Made by a program: the position numbers and the translations under genes. Source: a virus. Taken from it: a stretch of 29,723 nt of DNA. The stretch covers positions 1-29,723 of IMG/VR virus record IMGVR_UViG_3300031659_000055; one strand, 5' to 3'. Under the pieces are notes generated by a model. It did no database searches. It saw only the letters and a list, made by a program, of their open reading frames with translations, and was not told the DNA's origin. Below are positions 1 through 9,000 of the stretch, piece after piece (the stretch's first letter is position 1; the number at the start of each line of letters is the position of its first letter).

Positions 1-930
1 GCTGGCGATGACGCTACCAGTCTAGCTGAGAGTTTAACCACGAACACGGAAGACACTAAGGAAGTGGAAACAACTGATAACCAGGAAGATGGATTTTCTT
101 GGGGTGAAATTGAAGACGAAGCTCCAGTAGTTGAAGAAGAAGAAGTGGAAGAGCCAACCAAAGAAGAAGTGGAAGTTGAGGAGTCTGATGACGACTGGGA
201 CGAAGCTGAGACTAAAAACGATGCAGAACAAGAAGTTGCTGCTGAGTTTGATTGGGAAGGAATAAGTAAAGAAGCTGGTGTTGAAGCTACAAGTAAGGAA
301 GAGTTTATCGCTAAGATAAAAGACTTACAGAAGCCTCCAGTTCAAGAAAACGATATAATTAAAAATCTAAACTCATTCTTAGAGATGGGTGATAAAGATT
401 TAGTTATTGCTGATATGCGTGCTGCAAAATACGAAGATGAAGATATTGCAGATACCGTTGACAGATTACAAGATGCTGGATTATTAAAGCGTGAAGCTGG
501 ATTAGTTCGACAACAACTTACTAAGCACATCCACGGAGAGAAGGATAGAATTAGAAAGGAAGAAAAGGAATCTGAACAACAAAAAACTGAGGGTGCTAAG
601 AACTCACGTAAAGAACTACAAAGCTTTATTAAAGATAAAGAAGAGTTCTTTGGTGGGAAGGTATCTCAGAAAGATAAGAAACAACTATATAATTACATAA
701 CCAAAGGGGATTTCGCCCAAGAAGTGTTTGAGACTCATGCCAATGTTGCGGAGGCTGCCTTCTTATGGAGAAACAAAGAAAAGATTTTCAAAATGGTTCG
801 AACGCAAGGCGTAGAACAAGGAAAGTCTCGTATTTTAGATGGTATAACATCACCGTCTAGGAAAAATCATTCATCTAAGAGCTTTGAAGCTCCGAAGAAA
901 GGTTTTGACCCGAGTAAGTTTAGTAATTAA
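1..930 (+). CDS. Scaffold-like protein, 5' end missing
   Basis: The frame is open from base 1, so this is the last 309 residues of a gene that starts upstream. A GTG at 64 lies inside this open frame and has no special start context; I treat it as an internal codon. The visible protein begins with a strongly acidic, probably disordered stretch (Glu/Asp runs, about residues 22-75 of the visible part), followed by a mostly helical, charged body with a Lys/Glu-rich coiled-coil-like segment near the middle, and a basic, Ser-rich tail ending in PSKFSN. An acidic, helical protein directly before the major capsid gene is the usual place and style of a phage scaffold or prohead core protein, so that is the inferred role. 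No protease or nucleic-acid motif was seen. It could also be a capsid-internal protein. The reading frame is certain; the function is moderately supported by position and composition only. Confidence 0.72.
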   Translation, partial: AGDDATSLAESLTTNTEDTKEVETTDNQEDGFSWGEIEDEAPVVEEEEVEEPTKEEVEVEESDDDWDEAETKNDAEQEVAAEFDWEGISKEAGVEATSKEEFIAKIKDLQKPPVQENDIIKNLNSFLEMGDKDLVIADMRAAKYEDEDIADTVDRLQDAGLLKREAGLVRQQLTKHIHGEKDRIRKEEKESEQQKTEGAKNSRKELQSFIKDKEEFFGGKVSQKDKKQLYNYITKGDFAQEVFETHANVAEAAFLWRNKEKIFKMVRTQGVEQGKSRILDGITSPSRKNHSSKSFEAPKKGFDPSKFSN

Positions 931-973
931 ATAATGTTTAATTAATTATTAACGACTAATAAACAAAACAAAA

Positions 974-2422
974 ATGAAGGTTTATAATGCAAAATATGAC
1001 CCAGCATACAATACAGCGGACAACTCCCTTGTAAACAATATGCTAAAGTACCCTGAGATTGCGAAGAAAATCATTGAATTGTATCCTCGCTACTCTATGA
1101 CGTACTTACTTGAACGCCTAGGATTTGGTGCTTCTGAAAAAGTAATTGGTGGAAGCTCTTTCGAGTGGAAAATCATGCAACGTTATAAAGCTCCTGCTGG
1201 ACTTGATGCGGCTTACGCTGTCAATGCTTCTGTTGGAACTGTTGGAACTATCAAGATTTCAAGTGCTGATGGTGCTAACGAATACTGTATGCTAAACGTA
1301 AACGATGTAATTCGTTTCGAATCTGGTGCTACGGCATTAATAACTGCTGTAGGTTCAATCGACGCTGCTGACGGTGGAAGTACTGATGTTACAATTAAGC
1401 ATATTGATGCTTTTAATTTCTCTGCTGCTGGTGCTTCTGCTGCTGACACAGAGGTTGTTGCAGTAATTGGTTCTGCTTTTGGACAAGGTTCATTAGGTGA
1501 TGAAGTTGGTGAAGGTTATGCTTACCCAGAAACTCACAGAAACCACTTAACTCTTTCTCGTAGAAAGTGTAAGATTAATGGTATTGATTTACATGATGTT
1601 ACTTGGGTTGAGCACAATGGTCACAGACTATGGTACTTTACTAAGGAGCAACAAATGACTGACCAATTCATGTACGAACTTGAATTGAATCGTTGGTTTG
1701 GTAAATCTTCTGTATCTGGAGATATTCAATATCCTGGTGATTCTGGTTCAGTTGCTAACGGTCTTCCAATCATGGGTGACGGAATCTTAGCTCAAATCGC
1801 TTCAGCTAATCAATTCACTACTGCTGGTCTTGGTATCACTGAAGGTGAGTTATTGAAGTTCATCGGTACTTTATCTTTAAGTTCTTTAAAGGCAACTGGT
1901 AACGAATATGTAGTATTTACTGGAATGCAAGGAATGATTCAATTCCAACAAGCTATGACTGCTCACTTGGCAACAATGGGTTCTGCTTCTAGCTTAATTG
2001 CATCTAAATCTGGTGAAGGTGTAGCTGTAGGAACTAACTTTACTTCTTACTCTGCTTTAGGTAACAACATCAAATTGGTACACAATCCATGTTTCGATGA
2101 CCCTAATGTTGCTACAATGACTTCAGGTATTTCTGGTACTGGATTTAACACTGCACAATTATCAGGTTTAATGGTAGTTATGGATATGAGTGTTCAAGAT
2201 GGTGTAGCTAACGTAGAGCTTATCTCTAAAGGTGCTGAAGGATACAACAGAAACTATGTTAAGAAATATGTTCCTGGTATGATTAACCCTAACGACCCTT
2301 CTTCAATGATGGCTGCTAACGGGAATGATACTTTCGAATGTCATATCTTATCTGAATCTGGTATCATTATTCGTAACCCACAATCTTGCGGTGTAATTAT
2401 GCCTGCTGGATTAACAATTTAA
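974..2422 (+). CDS. Major capsid protein (crAss-like, HK97 fold)
   Basis: This 482-residue protein most likely forms the icosahedral shell. Size, position after a scaffold-like gene and before a decoration-like gene, and the sequence style (an N-terminal helix with MTYLLERLGFG, a central YPETHRNHLTLSRRK block, then an acidic/aromatic segment with TKEQQMTDQFMYELELNRWF) fit crAss-like major capsid proteins. A Gly/Ala/Ser-rich beta region at about residues 75-175 would be an inserted surface domain. The ATG at 974 follows an A-rich leader (acaaaacaaaa) with no Shine-Dalgarno sequence, as is normal in Bacteroidota. Codon use stands apart: Ile is almost always ATT/ATC and Arg mostly CGT, whereas the connector and muzzle genes are full of ATA and AGA/AGG, which suggests selection for very high expression. 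Identification is from recognition of the family style, not from a search. Confidence 0.88.
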   Translation: MKVYNAKYDPAYNTADNSLVNNMLKYPEIAKKIIELYPRYSMTYLLERLGFGASEKVIGGSSFEWKIMQRYKAPAGLDAAYAVNASVGTVGTIKISSADGANEYCMLNVNDVIRFESGATALITAVGSIDAADGGSTDVTIKHIDAFNFSAAGASAADTEVVAVIGSAFGQGSLGDEVGEGYAYPETHRNHLTLSRRKCKINGIDLHDVTWVEHNGHRLWYFTKEQQMTDQFMYELELNRWFGKSSVSGDIQYPGDSGSVANGLPIMGDGILAQIASANQFTTAGLGITEGELLKFIGTLSLSSLKATGNEYVVFTGMQGMIQFQQAMTAHLATMGSASSLIASKSGEGVAVGTNFTSYSALGNNIKLVHNPCFDDPNVATMTSGISGTGFNTAQLSGLMVVMDMSVQDGVANVELISKGAEGYNRNYVKKYVPGMINPNDPSSMMAANGNDTFECHILSESGIIIRNPQSCGVIMPAGLTI

Positions 2423-2452
2423 TTTTAACAAAAACTTTTAAATACAAATAAA

Positions 2453-2896
2453 ATGGCTGAAGAAAAATACCTTAAGCAATACGAAAAATCCGCAACTGGT
2501 AATTACTTACTACGTTCACGCGGTACATTGAAAAATGTTCTAACAACTTCTGTAGCTAAAGTTCTTACTCAAGAAGAGTCTGGTTCTGTTGTCTATACAA
2601 ACGGTGCTGTAGCTCACGTTATAACTTTACCTGCTCCTATTGCTGGATGCAACTTTAAGTTTATCTGTGCTGAATCTACTGCTATTGTAGAGATAGCTCA
2701 AGCTGCTGCTGCAGATAAGTTTGTAGGATTGATTCTTGATGGTGCTGGAACTGGCGATGAAGCTGCTTCAACAGACGTTAAGATTCGAGTTATGACAACT
2801 GCCGTTCCTGGTGATGCTCTAGAATTAGTTTCAGACGGTGTAAGCTGGTTTGTTTCTGGTGCTTGTGACGCTGCAAACGGAGTTAAATTCGCTTAA
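2453..2896 (+). CDS. Capsid decoration / head-fibre-like protein
   Basis: This 147-residue protein begins 30 bases after the capsid gene and ends just before a strong terminator, so it is probably made with the capsid protein. After a short basic N-terminal arm (residues 1-25) it is beta-rich, with the pattern VITLPAPIAGCNFKF at about residues 56-70 and alternating hydrophobic residues after it. The LP-x-A/P-x-x-G-x-x-F pattern is common in small phage proteins that sit on the capsid surface as beta-sandwich or trimeric decorations, so a decoration or head-fibre role is inferred. Like the capsid gene it favours GCT, GGT and TCT codons. The start ATG follows acaaataaa without Shine-Dalgarno. 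It could alternatively be a minor structural protein of the vertex. Confidence 0.7.
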   Translation: MAEEKYLKQYEKSATGNYLLRSRGTLKNVLTTSVAKVLTQEESGSVVYTNGAVAHVITLPAPIAGCNFKFICAESTAIVEIAQAAAADKFVGLILDGAGTGDEAASTDVKIRVMTTAVPGDALELVSDGVSWFVSGACDAANGVKFA

Positions 2897-2921
2897 TAGT
2901 TTTAAATAACTAAATAATATT

Positions 2922-2949
2922 CACCCCTTCTTCGGAGGGGGTGTTTTTT
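2922..2949 (+). terminator. Intrinsic terminator with UUCG tetraloop
   Basis: Bases 2922-2930 (caccccttc) pair with 2935-2943 (gagggggtg) in a 9-bp stem with one G-U pair, closed by the very stable C(UUCG)G loop at 2931-2934, and followed at once by six T at 2944-2949. It lies 25 bases after the stop of the decoration gene. It should end most transcripts from the capsid module, separating abundant capsid messages from the connector genes downstream. Confidence 0.9.
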
Positions 2950-2973
2950 AACTAACAACAAAAAAAAGCAAGC

Positions 2974-3651
2974 ATGGAGATTACAAAAAACCTTATTCAT
3001 TACAAGCACAACAAATATTCTAAAATTAGTAACTTTAATTTTGGTAGTGCTTACAAAGACAAATCAGGAAGACTGCACGAGTTAAAAGATGTAAACGGAC
3101 TAGAACAGCAGTTTGTTACAAGTCGTGCCTCATTCATCTTAAACACCTCTATAGAAGGAGATGTAATAACAGACGAATGGTTAAAGAGTCATCCATCTAT
3201 ATTAGCTGCTTGGACTCGTATTGATATACAAGAAAAAGAAGAAGCTGATACTAAAGAGACGTTAACTTCTGCTCAGGCTATTATTGAAGCAGCTAAAATG
3301 TCAGACTCTGATGTGAAAGTATTCGCAACATTAAGTCGTTTTAACCTTAATGCTAGCTTAGATGTGTTAAGAGCTAAAGCAATTAATGTAGCTCAAAGTG
3401 ACCACGCTAAATTCATGGAGGTTCATTTTGACCCAGAGAAGGAACTTAGAGTGTTCATCATGGAAGCGTTGAAGGCTAAGAAGATAAACTATAAGAACGA
3501 AACGTTCTATTATGGTAAAGAAGCTATCGGAACTAACGAGGAACAGGTGTTAGTTTGGTTAAAAGATAACAAAGATATTTTAGCTATCTTGAAGCATGAA
3601 ATAAGAGGTGAAACTAAACCAGCTAAAGGTAAGGTTGCTTCTAAAAAATAA
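2974..3651 (+). CDS. Unrecognised structural-type protein, 225 aa
   Basis: I do not recognise this family. The protein has a probably beta-containing N-terminal part (residues 1-85, with several aromatic residues and a TSIEGDVITDEWLKSHP segment), a charged linker of about 15 residues, a helical C-terminal half, and a Lys/Ala-rich tail (KPAKGKVASKK) that looks flexible. No signal peptide, membrane segment or catalytic motif was seen. It is the first gene after the terminator and ends five bases before the first connector gene, so it is likely co-transcribed with the connector set and probably part of the virion or its assembly (inference from position). The ATG at 2974 follows an A-rich run (acaaaaaaaagcaagc). 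Confidence 0.6.
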   Translation: MEITKNLIHYKHNKYSKISNFNFGSAYKDKSGRLHELKDVNGLEQQFVTSRASFILNTSIEGDVITDEWLKSHPSILAAWTRIDIQEKEEADTKETLTSAQAIIEAAKMSDSDVKVFATLSRFNLNASLDVLRAKAINVAQSDHAKFMEVHFDPEKELRVFIMEALKAKKINYKNETFYYGKEAIGTNEEQVLVWLKDNKDILAILKHEIRGETKPAKGKVASKK

Positions 3652-3656
3652 CAACA

Positions 3657-4274
3657 ATGACTGTAGAGACCGCAAGGGATAGAGTAAGATTAATCATAGA
3701 CAGAGAGGATGCTGCCTACTTATCAAATACTGATATAGATGGGTTTGTTGAAATGGCTGTTGATGAGTTTGCTCAACAATATTATCTATCGTTTGAGACT
3801 AGTCAAGATTCTAGAGATAAACTACAGAATCTAGTTAGGTCTGAAATGGTGGCTGGTACTACGTCTCCTCAGATTGATTTAGAGTCTGCTGGGGGTGAGT
3901 TTTGGGACGTACCTGAAACGGAGCTTGATTATGTTTACTCTAAGATACTAGCCATACACACTAGAAAGAATCCGTACATTAGTGTTAAGATTATTCAGTT
4001 ATCTGATATAACAGCGTACTCTAACGACCCTTTCAATAAGTACAACGAAGAATATCCTATTGCTTACATTCAGATGGGGCATATATTCTTTCAAGGATGG
4101 AAAGGAATGAAGGAAGTTATAGTAAAGTACTTAAAGTACACTACGAATATAGAAGATTTAAGCGCTCATACACACGAAGAAGTGTGTCAGATTGCTGCTC
4201 GTAAAGTCTTGGGAACACTGGGAGACCCAAGATACCAAATGATTCAGGCTGAAATAACTGAACGACGAGTTTAA
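3657..4274 (+). CDS. Head-tail connector / ring protein (adaptor-like)
   Basis: This 205-residue protein begins with a helical, acidic segment (ETARDRVRLIIDREDAAYLS) typical of phage head-completion adaptors that pack under the portal, and ends with another helical segment containing HEEVCQIAARKVLG and GDPRYQMIQAE; a beta-rich part lies between. This helix-beta-helix layout, the size, and the place between the capsid and muzzle genes fit one of the ring proteins of crAss-like tails. It starts 5 bases after the previous stop, following taacaaca, with no Shine-Dalgarno. The specific ring cannot be assigned from the sequence alone. Confidence 0.65.
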   Translation: MTVETARDRVRLIIDREDAAYLSNTDIDGFVEMAVDEFAQQYYLSFETSQDSRDKLQNLVRSEMVAGTTSPQIDLESAGGEFWDVPETELDYVYSKILAIHTRKNPYISVKIIQLSDITAYSNDPFNKYNEEYPIAYIQMGHIFFQGWKGMKEVIVKYLKYTTNIEDLSAHTHEEVCQIAARKVLGTLGDPRYQMIQAEITERRV

Positions 4275-4299
4275 AGATGCTTTTTGCTCCCTGCTTTCT

Positions 4300-4338
4300 A
4301 GAAAGGGTAGAGTAGGGTTTCCTTGCTTTACCCTTTCT
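4300..4338 (+). other. Long intergenic hairpin (18-bp stem, 3-nt loop)
   Basis: Bases 4300-4317 pair with 4321-4338 over 18 positions (three G-U pairs, the rest Watson-Crick) around a ttt loop; the outer ten pairs are a perfect inverted repeat (agaaagggta / taccctttct). It fills most of the 79-base gap between two connector genes and ends 15 bases before the next ATG at 4354. No T-tract follows, so it is not a standard intrinsic terminator; RNase processing, mRNA stabilisation or control of the next start are possible. The left arm also overlaps a 12-base palindrome (ctttctagaaag, 4294-4305). Confidence 0.7.
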
Positions 4339-4353
4339 TATTAAAAAGATATT

Positions 4354-4995
4354 ATGGCTACATTAAACGAAATAACATACAACATAAAAAACATAGTCTC
4401 TGGAGGTGTTGCTTCTGATGATTCTGATATATCTAATCGTCAGATTAAGTTTATGGTACATTACCATAGAGCTAATCTATTGATGCAGTATACGGATAAC
4501 GGAAAGAAGGCTTCTAATGCTTGTTTTCAAATGGATGTCTTAACTCCCAAGGAGTCAGGAGCTTCCATTAAGGCTGTCGTAGGATTTAACGATAATAGAG
4601 GGATTAGGAGTGTAGCGCACAAAGACGATACGTCCACTGATTCGTTTTATGTTCCTTTACCTATAATACAACATCACGACAGAATGTTCGTGAACAGTTC
4701 AAGATTCATATTAAGTGCAGGAAGTAAGATAGCAACATTATCCGATAGAAAGCTTTACGTATGGGAAGGAGACTCACTTGTTTCTGGAGGTTCTGTAGAG
4801 GTTAATGGTATATTTTCTAACCCAACAGAGGTTAGTTCTTATGTGAATGATGATACAACTCAATACCCTATACCTGAAGAGTTAATAGCTGTTCTAGTAA
4901 AAGAAGTATTAAAACAAGAGTTTAGTATCATTGTAACCGTACCATCGAAAGGACCAAACAACCAGGTTGATGAAAACACGACAAAAGGCAAGTAG
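4354..4995 (+). CDS. Ring / connector protein, 213 aa
   Basis: The N-terminal segment (ISNRQIKFMVHYHRANLLMQ at about residues 27-46) is a helix of the type seen in crAss-like ring proteins; the centre is beta-rich and the end is helical again (PIPEELIAVLVKEVLKQEF at about residues 172-190) with a charged flexible tail. Length and layout match its neighbours on both sides, so it is assigned to the head-tail connector set. The ATG at 4354 follows ttaaaaagatatt, just after the long hairpin. It ends in tandem stops (TAG then TAA), and the last 26 bases overlap the next gene. Ile is mostly ATA here, unlike the capsid gene. Confidence 0.65.
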   Translation: MATLNEITYNIKNIVSGGVASDDSDISNRQIKFMVHYHRANLLMQYTDNGKKASNACFQMDVLTPKESGASIKAVVGFNDNRGIRSVAHKDDTSTDSFYVPLPIIQHHDRMFVNSSRFILSAGSKIATLSDRKLYVWEGDSLVSGGSVEVNGIFSNPTEVSSYVNDDTTQYPIPEELIAVLVKEVLKQEFSIIVTVPSKGPNNQVDENTTKGK

Positions 4996-5416
4996 TAATA
5001 CTTACAAGAAATACAAAGACAAATATGTATCCATTAAGGATATATACAACTCTATAAAGAGTGGCCTAAGAGTTAAGGGGGAGAGAAGTGATAGAGCTAT
5101 GTCTTATGCTGAGTATTACTCCATTATGGAGTCTTTCTTAGACAATACGATAGATATAGTAGCTAGACAACAAGAGGTCTTTAAACTGCCTGTAAAGCTA
5201 GGTTCTATTTACACTAAGAAACTACCTCACAAAAGACCATTTCATGTAAGGTTGGATGTTGAAGCAAGTAAAAGAGAAAATAAGACAGTATTATATAAAG
5301 TGCCTATACTTGATGATGAGTATGTAAAAGTTATGTGGGATAGGCCTTATAAGTATAATCAATATAAAGTATTGCCCTTAAGGAGATTTAAGGATATAAT
5401 AAAACAACAAACATGA
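4970..5416 (+). CDS. Small conserved-style tail/connector protein, 148 aa
   Basis: The frame could open with TTG at 4967, but the ATG at 4970 is the better start and gives 148 residues. The start lies inside the preceding gene (26-base overlap), suggesting translational coupling. The N-terminus is basic (Lys/Arg-rich to about residue 35), then helical, then beta-rich: FKLPVKLGSIYTKKLPHKRP around residues 68-87, followed by YVKVMWDRPYKYNQY. The pattern of a lysine-rich strand followed by VMWD resembles a small family found beside connector and tail genes in Bacteroidota phages, with no known biochemical function. It probably belongs to the tail or its assembly. It ends in TGA overlapping the next ATG (ATGA). 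Confidence 0.6.
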   Translation: MKTRQKASSNTYKKYKDKYVSIKDIYNSIKSGLRVKGERSDRAMSYAEYYSIMESFLDNTIDIVARQQEVFKLPVKLGSIYTKKLPHKRPFHVRLDVEASKRENKTVLYKVPILDDEYVKVMWDRPYKYNQYKVLPLRRFKDIIKQQT

Positions 5417-6024
5417 AAGGAAATCCTAGAATAAGTGTTAAACAAGTTGTAGCTGCAGTTATACGTAATTTAGGTATACAAGACGCTGCAAGAGAATTTC
5501 ATAACTTTGTAGAGTGGGCTTTTGAGGCAGAGAAGAAAATTGGCTCTTATACCACTTTCGATAAAAAAGTTACCTCATTAGTTATTTCAAGTAAGAAGGC
5601 TTTACTTCCTTCGGACTTTCTTAACATGATAGAAGTAAGAAGCCCCTCAGATGTGTCGGGCTCTTCTTATGACCAGAGTAGAGATATGTATGTGTCAAGT
5701 GGTTACTTAAATATAGATGTAGCAGACGGAACAACGATAGATGTTCATTATGATGCTATATCAACTGATGAAGAGGGATACCCTACTATATCTTCAGCTC
5801 ACGAAGATGCTATTGCTTCTTATATCATGTATAAATATAAAGGAAGAGAATATTACAATCAAAAACTCCCTAGATATGTTTATCAAGATTTAAAGCAAGA
5901 GTGGTCTTTTCAGTGTGCTCAAGCTAGAGGTAGAGACAATATGCCTACCAAACAGCAGTGGAGGAATATTTCTAAATACTGGAACACTCTTAAGCCTAGT
6001 AGTAACGAACATAAATTGTTTTAA
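5413..6024 (+). CDS. Ring / tail tubular protein A-like protein
   Basis: This 203-residue protein starts on an ATGA overlap with the gene before and ends two bases before the muzzle gene. It has an N-terminal helix pair, then a KKALLPSDFLNMIEVRS segment (about residues 60-76), a beta segment GTTIDVHYDAISTDEEGYPT (about 109-128), and a helical end. The order L-P-x-D-F, then a beta strand with hxVxYxAxxxDEEGxP, then a helix with an HEDAIASYIMYK run, is the pattern of the T7 tail tubular protein A type gatekeeper/ring proteins. It would form a ring joining the portal assembly to the muzzle. Confidence 0.72.
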   Translation: MKGNPRISVKQVVAAVIRNLGIQDAAREFHNFVEWAFEAEKKIGSYTTFDKKVTSLVISSKKALLPSDFLNMIEVRSPSDVSGSSYDQSRDMYVSSGYLNIDVADGTTIDVHYDAISTDEEGYPTISSAHEDAIASYIMYKYKGREYYNQKLPRYVYQDLKQEWSFQCAQARGRDNMPTKQQWRNISKYWNTLKPSSNEHKLF

Positions 6025-6026
6025 CC

Positions 6027-9000
6027 ATGGCAGAATCTCCTAAAAAACCAAATTCATTCTCAAAAGGAATGATGTCTGATTTAGATGCTAATATATTACC
6101 TTCAGATACCTACAAGTCAGCAACAAACGCTAGGCTTGTAAGTAGAGAGGATAATTCTTTTATTTTAAAGAACGCTAAAGGTAATTCTTTGTATGATACT
6201 TTAACTATAAGCGAAAAAAAGGTAACTTTTTCTGAGACTGGAATACTATCTAACACTGCAATAGACAACTTAGATGGTCCTTCTGCCTACGGAATTAGAA
6301 TGTACATAAACGGGGATGGAGGTTTCATTCAGAAAGTATTTAATTTTTATAGTGGCGATACTGTAGGTTCTTGGGGTGGGGTTCTTGAAGGCATGACTGT
6401 TAGTATAAGTTCTGGTGCTGATATTTTAGTATTAATATATTTATGTGTACAGAAGGCCTTGGCTGATGAAACAGTCTCTGAGGCAATGAATATGTCGTTC
6501 AATAACAACTATGACGGTTCTGCTTATATAAATTATAGCGACAAAACTTCGGAAGCTATGACCTTAACATTTAAGGCTTATGTTCGTTACACCGATGGTG
6601 GTGCAGAGGTTTTTAGTGACTATCCCATATCTACTGGTAATGGATACTCAGAAGTTTCTTACATTGGAGTGAATTACGAAATTGTAGCGCTGGCTAACTT
6701 CTCAGACTACATGGTGGCGATAACCACATCGAGTGCGGGTAATGGAGGTGATGCAATATTTAAACTCACATCTAACAATGATGGTAGTTTATTGAATAGA
6801 GAAATGATTATTCAGACAGACTTAGGTTTGGTAAGCAAGTCGTCTATTAGGTTGGAGGTGTCTGAAGAGAATGAGCATTTTCATAGGATTTACTGGACAG
6901 ATGGAGTTAACCCTCTTAGAACTGTAAATTTAAACGAGAGCGATTCTTATTATTCTAATTTAGTGGCTTCTGATTTAAATGTATTTAAAGCAACTAAAAT
7001 GGTTAGTCCTACAGTAACCAGAATAACTTCTGGTGGGAATATTAGCTGTGGCTCTCATTCATATTGCTATAGGTTAGTTACTACAGATGGTAAAACATCA
7101 AGAGTGTCTAATATAACAAATCCAGTTCAGATATTAAAAACAAGCCCACTCACTTCTTATCACTTATCTTTAGGTGGTAGTTTAGAGACCAACTCTTCTA
7201 ATGCTGTCCATTTAACTATTGACAATATTGACCCCTCGTATAACACTATACAGATTATAGATATAACTTACACCTCTGCTGAGGGAGCTATAACTTCAAA
7301 TATAATTTCAGAAAGTATAATCAACTCGACTAGCTTTGATTACACACATAACGGTAGTGAGGTTTTAGTCTCAATACCTATAGGTGAGCTACTAAGGAGT
7401 CATACTAGTTGGGATGTCTGTGCTGATTTAGCTATAAAAGATAATAGATTATTCGCTGCTAATTTAACCAACAATTCAGATTCTATAGATTTAGATTTTA
7501 GAGTTAAATCTTATAGATACCTTGGAGCTTACAATACTGGAACTGCAGCAACTTACAATGATTCAGAAAATCCTGAAATGCACGAGGATACCATGTACAA
7601 GGATGGTGGCTATGGGTGGATAAACGCTGTAGATACAGTAAAAGTTCCTGGCGCAGAAACCGTAGGGTTTGATGCAGCTGATGACGGTGTACGAGTTACT
7701 TTTGCAACAAAAACATTTGACTTAAGTCAGGTTAAGTATTTCGATAATTCTGGAACTGGTGATGATACAGATAGCGCAAGGATAGCCTCTTCTGTTTATG
7801 GTCAAGTACCTCATCACGGTTATTTAGAAACAACACAAGCAGGTGGTTATAATAACTACAAAAACCCATTATTTACCAAAGACTTTACAGGGTATCAGAG
7901 AGGTGAGGTTTATAGATTTGGTATTCTGTTCTACGATAAATCTGGTAATCCAGGATTCGTTAGCCCTATAGGGGATATTAGAATGCCTGATGGTACTATG
8001 GATTATGTAAGTAATGATTCTGCAGGTAATAGGGTAACTCAAAACTCTGACGGTGTTACTACATTTAAGCATGCAGGTAATCTACCAACCAGAAGTTATT
8101 CTTGGGCTTTTGATGATGCAAGCCCTATATTGAATAAAGTTGGTGGAGGTTCGGGTTTAGCTGTTCATGATGTAGTTACAGGAACTGGAATACCACCACA
8201 TACGACTATTGTTAGTATAGCTGGGGATAATGACAGTATAACCGTTTCCAGAAACTCTACATCGGAAGGTACAGCAACTACTTTAACTTTCGACACCACT
8301 ACAAGTGATGTTAGCGGGTTTGCTTTATATCCACAATTTAATGTGAAGTTATCGTCTGATACTAGGTCTAAAATAAGCGGATATTCTATAGTTAGGGTGG
8401 ATAGAAAGCAGAAAGATAAATCTGTTTTAGGTTCTGGTGTATTAAACCAAACTATCATACACTCAAACGATAGTGCGAACGAATCTCTTAGACATAAGAA
8501 TGGTAATCATTACGGTGATATATATACTGGATACCACGCCCATGAATGCTTGTCTGATTCTGACTTTACTTTTGACACTCCAGAGGTTACTTTAGGGTCG
8601 TTACAATACGATAGAAAGGATGAAGATAAAATAAAGGTAGTAGGTAGACTTGATGCTGGGGCTCAAGAATTGAATGATGAAAGCTTTCCATACGATAATA
8701 CTATTACGGATATGGATAACTTCACTCATTTAAAGCAGAAGATACAATCAACCAGTACTTATACTGGAAATATATTATCTGGTAGATTTAACCCTAACAC
8801 AAACGACCAACTATATACTTATCAATCTTCGCAGAAGGTTATATACAGTCAATTTAAGTCTGGTGTTGTGGATTGTAATTCAGCTTCAGAAAGTCAGAAG
8901 ATTAATGAAGTAGAGTACGGAACTATAGTATCTCCAGGTGGAGGTGTAGATAAAGGTAGAATGGGTCATGATGACCACGGGACTGGAAGGGATAACCAAA

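Noticed and set aside
64-66. GTG at 64 as the start of the first gene
   Set aside because: The same frame is open back to base 1 with the same acidic composition, so the gene more likely begins outside the window.
931-973. Bacteroidota-type promoter (TTG, then TAnnTTTG) ahead of the capsid gene
   Set aside because: The gap is AT-rich but contains no match to the TAnnTTTG element that I would trust; no promoter is called.
4993-4998. Possible stop-codon reassignment (TAG or TGA recoded), as known in some crAss-like phages
   Set aside because: Genes here end in TAA, TGA (5416, 10775) and TAG (4995, followed at once by TAA), each at a sensible place next to the following start, and no gene needs read-through. 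The standard code explains everything seen.
4960-5000. Programmed frameshift joining the 213-aa and 148-aa connector genes across their overlap
   Set aside because: No slippery heptamer with a downstream structure was seen, the downstream gene has its own ATG at 4970, and both products look complete.
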